DNA of 64,000 bases. Source: Sorex araneus (lineage: Eukaryota > Chordata > Mammalia > Eulipotyphla > Soricidae). The position numbers and the translations under genes are program-made. This document shows positions 42,801 to 48,800 of the stretch, in pieces; position 1 is the stretch's first letter; every line of letters starts with the position of its first letter. The stretch lies in the NCBI RefSeq assembly GCF_027595985.1, contig NC_073305.1:116282114-116346113 (forward strand). Direction: 5' to 3'. Below the pieces are notes generated by a model, which saw nothing but the letters and a program-made list of their open reading frames with translations, was not told the origin of the DNA and did no database searches.

Positions 42801-45800
42801 CAGAAGACCAGCAGAGAAACCAAGAAATCCCCAGTTGATGTAAATAGATCTGAGATGAAAAGTGATAAAGGAGAGGTTGCAAATAATGTTACCGAAAGAG
42901 CAGAACTTGCAACTAAAGCTGAGAGTGGCCCAAATGAAACAAAAAACAAGGACTTAAAGTTGAGTTTTATGGAAAAATTGAACCTAACTCTTTCTCCTGC
43001 TAAAAAGCAACCTGTTTCTCAGGACAGTCAACATAAAATAGTCAGTTCTCCCAAATCTAGTGGCCTATGTGATTTGGAGCCCTCGGTGCAGACTGAAACA
43101 GCAGCTTGTATTCCTTCTGTCAGTGAACCTGTCACAGAGAAAAACAGAACAAAGTTACAACAATCCAAGGACATTCTTGAAGCAGCATCTGAACCCGGAA
43201 GCAGTATTCCAGAAAGGAAAATTGAAGAAGAAAATGTTTTGTTGGCCAAATCTGTTGAGAACACTGTGCATTGTGACATGACCTCTTGTGGTTCAGAGAC
43301 TTCCTCCTCAGCACCTGTAGAAATGGAACAAGGAGAATCCTTGTTTCCATCATCAGCAAAAGTAGAACAAGCCATTAATGGTACAAAAGCAGCAGTTCCT
43401 GCGGCAGTGGACATATTACAATCAAATGTTTCTCAAAACTTTGACTTGGGATTGGAGACCAAAATAAATAATGGTTTAAATTCTTGTGCTTCTGAAGGTA
43501 TGGAAATTACAGAGACCTCAACAAAAGTGGACAAAACCAATGAAAGTGTTTTGCAGCCATCAGTTGATGAGGCTGGCATCTTGCCAACTGTCCTTTCAGA
43601 AGATGGGCCAAAATTTGAGTCTTCTCTTAAGGATGCACCACTGGTTGAGAACAAGTCTTGTCATGTGGAACTGTGTTTACCTAAAGAGATTCATGAGTCT
43701 TCACTTCAGCAGACTCAGTTACTGGATCATAGAATGGAAGTTGCTGGAACAAACTCTGTGTATCAGGATGATGAGAACTCAGTTCTGAGTATCGACTTTA
43801 ATAACCTGAGACCTATTCCAGAAGTCATCAGTCCTCTGAATAGTCCAGTTAGACCAGTAGCCAAAGTTCTTAGATTGGAAAGTCCATCTCGAGTTACTTC
43901 ATATAATAACAGTCATAAAGGTAATAGTTTATATTCTATAACTTATCTTTGTGTGAGAATGTAAAATGGATACACAAGATGACTTGGTACTTTTCATCTT
44001 CCTTTTCCCTTATCAGTGTTCAGGGGACCACTCCTTGCTGGTACTGTGCCAGCTGGGCTGACAGTTCAATACTAGGTTCAGTGTTAGGTTCCACTTGAGT
44101 GTGCTTGGAGGCCACAGGGCCACACACATGGCAGTGTTGTAGGGTTACAGGGAGCTGGCTTTTGGTTCTTGGGATTGAGCTTGGTTCTTTACATATCAAT
44201 GACATCTGCTCCTGCCCCTTGATCTGTTACTGTGACCTCTTTTTTTCTTCTCTCCTTTCTTCCCAAGACCTCATACATACAAATCATGTGCTATAAAGCT
44301 GAGCTATATCCCTGGCTGCTTCATTCCTCCTCCTCCTCCTCTCCTCCTTCTCCCCCTCCTGCTCATACTCCCTCCTCTATCTCTTCCTGGTTCTCTCCCC
44401 AGGGGTGGTAGTTTGGGGGCAATACTTGGAGGTGCTCAGGAGTTACTCCTGGTGCATAGTTCAGGGTTGCTTCTGGTGGTGCTCTGGGGACCATATTGTG
44501 CTGAGAGTAAACCAGGGTTGGCTGCCTGCAAAGCAAGTGCCTTAGCTCCTATACTATGACTCTGCTTTTTCTTTTTTTTTTCTTTTCTTTTTGGGTCATA
44601 CCTGTTGATGCATAGGGGTCACTCCTGGCTCTGCACTCAGGAATTACCCCTGGCGGTGCTCAGGGGACCATATGGGATGCTGGGAATTGAACCCGGATCG
44701 GCCGCGTGCAGGGCAAACGTCCTACCCGCTGTGCTATCACTCCAGCCCCTCTGCTTTTTCTTTTTTGATAGCATGACTAACAGTGTGCAGTTAGCTTCTA
44801 GTTTAAATTTAGATAATTTTAAAAAATTTTAACCTTTTTTTAAATTGAGTATTTGTGAGATAGACCATTATAAAGCTGTTCATAATTGGATTTCAGTCAC
44901 ACAGTGATCCAGCATCCAGCCCTCCACCAGCGTACATTTCCCACCACCAATGTCCCATTTTCCTCCTACCATCCCCCAACACCCCACACCTCACCCCCAG
45001 CCTTCCTCTATAGAACCCACTTTCCTTCTTTTTCTTTCTCCTTTTTCTTTTGTATATTATGGTATGCAATACAGGTACTAAGAGGTCATCATGCTTGTTC
45101 AGTGCATTCAGTATTTTTATTGGGACAGTAAGGCTGGAGTAGCTTTTTAGTTGGGTGGCAGCTTTGGGGTGTGTATGTGACTGCTGAGGCTTCCAGGAGT
45201 ACAGGGTAGTGGTGGGGAGATAGCTTATCCCAACCCTGAGAAAGCCTTGAGAGTTCAGTCACAAAACCTGTATATGAGAATTTTCAGCAGATTTTATCTC
45301 AGTGAGGTCCATCCTGACATGGTGGAGTCTGGGGGCATGGTGGCAATTTTGTTTTGTGGAAGTGGCTGCCACGGGATCTGCTTGGGCAGGCACCAGGCTA
45401 GCCTGCCCCCCTCCTCGATTTACCCCAGTCTGTTAAGTCATGTGTAGGGCCAAGATTAACTGCGGCTTTTAATTTTTTGAAAATTCTCTTTCAAGGTTTA
45501 TTTATGGATCTCTGAGATAAGGCCAAGTTGTTGGGGTCTGGCCAAAGGCACAGTGGCAATTTTGGGGTATCAGGAAGCCTGAAGGCAGCATTAGGCAGCT
45601 GATGCACTCTTCCCACAGGTACAGGTTGATCTGCTGGTGGCACCATATCCCTTAGGTAATTCTTATTTATACCAAAAAAGGGATAGGTAGAATAGATTGC
45701 TTCCAGTGCTTTGTTTTCAGATTTATTTTTGGCCTTCATAGACTGTCAAATAGCATGGGGTATGTGATTATGTGATGCTGCTTATATGAAATAAGGATGC

Positions 45801-48800
45801 TGGGACAGTAGATGGTTATTCAAATAGCCTTATTTTTTGAGTATATTCTATTTATTGATTGTTTTTTGGACCGCACTCAGCAGTGCTTTGGGCTTACTCC
45901 TGGCTCTGCACTCAGGGATCACTCCTGACAAGCTCAGGGGGCCATATGGGAGGCACCCTACCCACTGTACTATTGTTCTGACCCCTGAGCACAATTAAAA
46001 ATTAGTTTAGACAAAAGGCATGAATCCATATTAAGCATTAACATTATGCTTTAAAAAGCTATTAAAATTTTTTTTTAGTATTTTTGTTGTTATATTAATA
46101 TAAAAATTCAAGTAAGACTTTGTAGTCTTAAGATGCTATACCTTTTACCTTCACAGATGTGTTTCCGCCAAATCCAGCTCATTCTACCTCTAAGAGCCAT
46201 TCTGATCTCAATAAAGAAAATCAGAAGCCAGTTGTTAAATCTGGAACATGCACAGAATCAGATTCCCATAAAAATTTGCCTTCGGATGAGTTAGAAGAAG
46301 GAGAAATTGTAAGTGACAGTGAAAAATCTAACTCACAAAATTTTGAAAAGAATCCCAAGCCTAAAGTATCTACAGAATTTCAGAACACAAAAACTCACTC
46401 AGAAAGTAGGAAAAGCACTGTGCATTTGAATAAAGACAGAAAAACATCTATAAAAATTCATCAGACCAAAAGTAAGTGGAATAAAAGACAAAGTGAGGCT
46501 AGTAGATCTTCAAAAACAGAGAAGAAAGACAAGACAACAAATACCTCTAGCCTAGAGAAAATAGTTTCAATTATTGCTGTACCCTCTTCTGTCCGTGAGG
46601 TGATGCATATGTTGCGAATGATAAGAAAACATGTAAGGAAAAACTATATGAAATTCAAGGTAAAGTTTTCATTAATGCAGTTTGATAGAATTATTGAGTC
46701 AGCAAGTTTGAGTTTCACGTCACTAATTAAGCAACTTGACTTTTCTAAGATCTCTAAGTCAGTGACGACTTTACAGAAGAATCTCTGTGATGTTATAGTG
46801 TCCAAGCTTAAGCAAGTCAAAAAAAATGGTATAGTGGATCGTTTGTTTGAACAACAGCTACCAGATATGAAAAAAAAGTTATGGAAATTTGTAGATGAAC
46901 AACTTGACTATTTATTTGCAAAGCTTAAGAAAACCTTACTAAAGTTTTGTGATTTCATAAACTTTGGCAGTGATAGTGATGAAGGAAAACTTGAAAAGAT
47001 TAGTAAAAAGAAAGCACAGTATTCAAAATGTCAAAAGGGAAATGTTGACAACTCCAGCAAAGAGATGCTGAAGGAGAAATACCCCATGTCAGAAGATTCT
47101 GTTTATTGTAAGTCTTCATTGGGGTGCAAAAAATCTGAGGAAAAGCATCAAGAAAAAAATACCTCGAATATTAACACAGGAAAGGATGACATTAAGAAAA
47201 GTTCTCCTACTTATTTTAATAATATGAGGAACTCTCACTATGAAGAGCATGTGTTGGAACTGAACTGTTCAAGCACAGCCAAACCAGGGAGAGCTGAAGG
47301 TACCACCTCAGAGGATGCACAGATGTCCCAGCTTGCAGCTTTGAAGCCGGAGCGCGGTTTTGAAATTCTCACAGAACAGCAAACATCTAGTCTGACTTTT
47401 AATTTAGTGAGTGATGCTCAGATGGGTGAAATATTTAAAAGTTTGTTGCAAGGTTCTGATCTTTTGGACAATAGTGTTAACTGTAATGAAAAAAATGACT
47501 GGGAATTAAAGACTCCAGAGAAACAACTGCTAGAGAGTCTTAAGTGTGAGTCTATACCAGCTTGTACAGCAGAAGAGCTCGTTTCAGGAGTGGTTTCTCC
47601 ATGTCCTAAAATGATTGGGGATGATAACTGGTCATTATTATCTTCTGAAAAAGGTCCCTCTCTGACTACAGGGCTTTCGTTGCCAGTTCATCCTGATGTA
47701 TTAGATGAGAGCTGTATGTTTGAAGTGTCCACTAGTATAGCTTTAGGCAAAGATAATGTGTGTAGTTCAGAAAAGAGCAAGCCCAGCATTTCTTCCATAC
47801 TTCTTGAAGACTTAGCAGTCTCTTTGACAGTGCCCTCCCCTCTTAAGTCAGATGGTCATCTCAGTTTTTTAAAGCCAGAAGTTTTATCTAGTGCAACCCC
47901 CGAAGAAGTTATTAGTGCCCATTTTAGTGAAGATGCCTTACTTGAAGAGGAGGATGCTTCTGAACAAGACATTCATTTAGCTCTGGAGTCTGATAATTCA
48001 AGTAGTAAATCAAGTTGTTCTTCATCCTGGACAAGCAGATCTGTGACCGCAGGCTTTCAGTACCACCCGAATCTACCCATGCATGCTGTTATAATGGAAA
48101 AGTCTAATGATCATTTTGTTGTGAAAATACGCCGTGCAGCACCATCTACCTCTACTAATCTTAAACAGAATGTGATAGCTGATCAGTCAGCTGATCAGTT
48201 GACCTCTTTGCCCAACATGGAAAAAGAGGCTGATGGAACAGCAGAAAAAAAATCTAATTCATGTCAGACCACAACTTTTCAATCTGTGGAGAAACTGAAA
48301 AATTCCATCAATGGTGCTGACAACAGTACATTAGCTGATGAAGAACAGGACTGCATAGTACAAACCCCAGTTCCTGATATATATGAATTTCTTAAAGATG
48401 CTTCAGGTAAAGTGGACCATAATGAAGTGGCTGATGAATGTTTCAAGTTGCGTCAAGTTTGGGAGCCCAAAGTGCCTGAAAACATTGAAGAATTGCCTTC
48501 AGCGGAAATTCCTTCTGTAGAGGATCATCTTTCAAAGGCATACATAGACCTAACAAAAGATCCCACCACAGAACCTCAAAATTTGGGAGAACTCATAGAT
48601 GTAGCCGTTTTAAATATTGACCAGTTGGGATGTTCTGGAGGAAATTTGGATCAGAATGCTCAAATATTAGAAAATGGGCAGTCAGATACTGTTGGTGCTT
48701 TTATTGATTTAACAGAAGATGTTTCAAGTGAGAGTAAAAATGAAGGTAACCATCCTCCATCAACTGCCCCAGACTTGGATTGTCCAGTGATATGTGTGGA

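Larger units (their letters stand above)
43921..46156 (+). other. CASP8AP2 intron 7 contents
   Basis: SINE pieces (44012-44216, 44270-44315, 44400-44565, 44578-44749, 45859-45986), a TCC-rich tract (44324-44380), an L1-tail fragment (44832-45130) and 45140-45790, where a GTGGCAATTTTG motif recurs. No alternative exon is evident. Confidence 0.55.

Noticed and set aside
43921-43964. CASP8AP2 exon 7 extension ending in a stop
   Set aside because: GTAATA donor at 43921 and perfect phase match to exon 8 give the full-length protein; the extension is intronic read-through.
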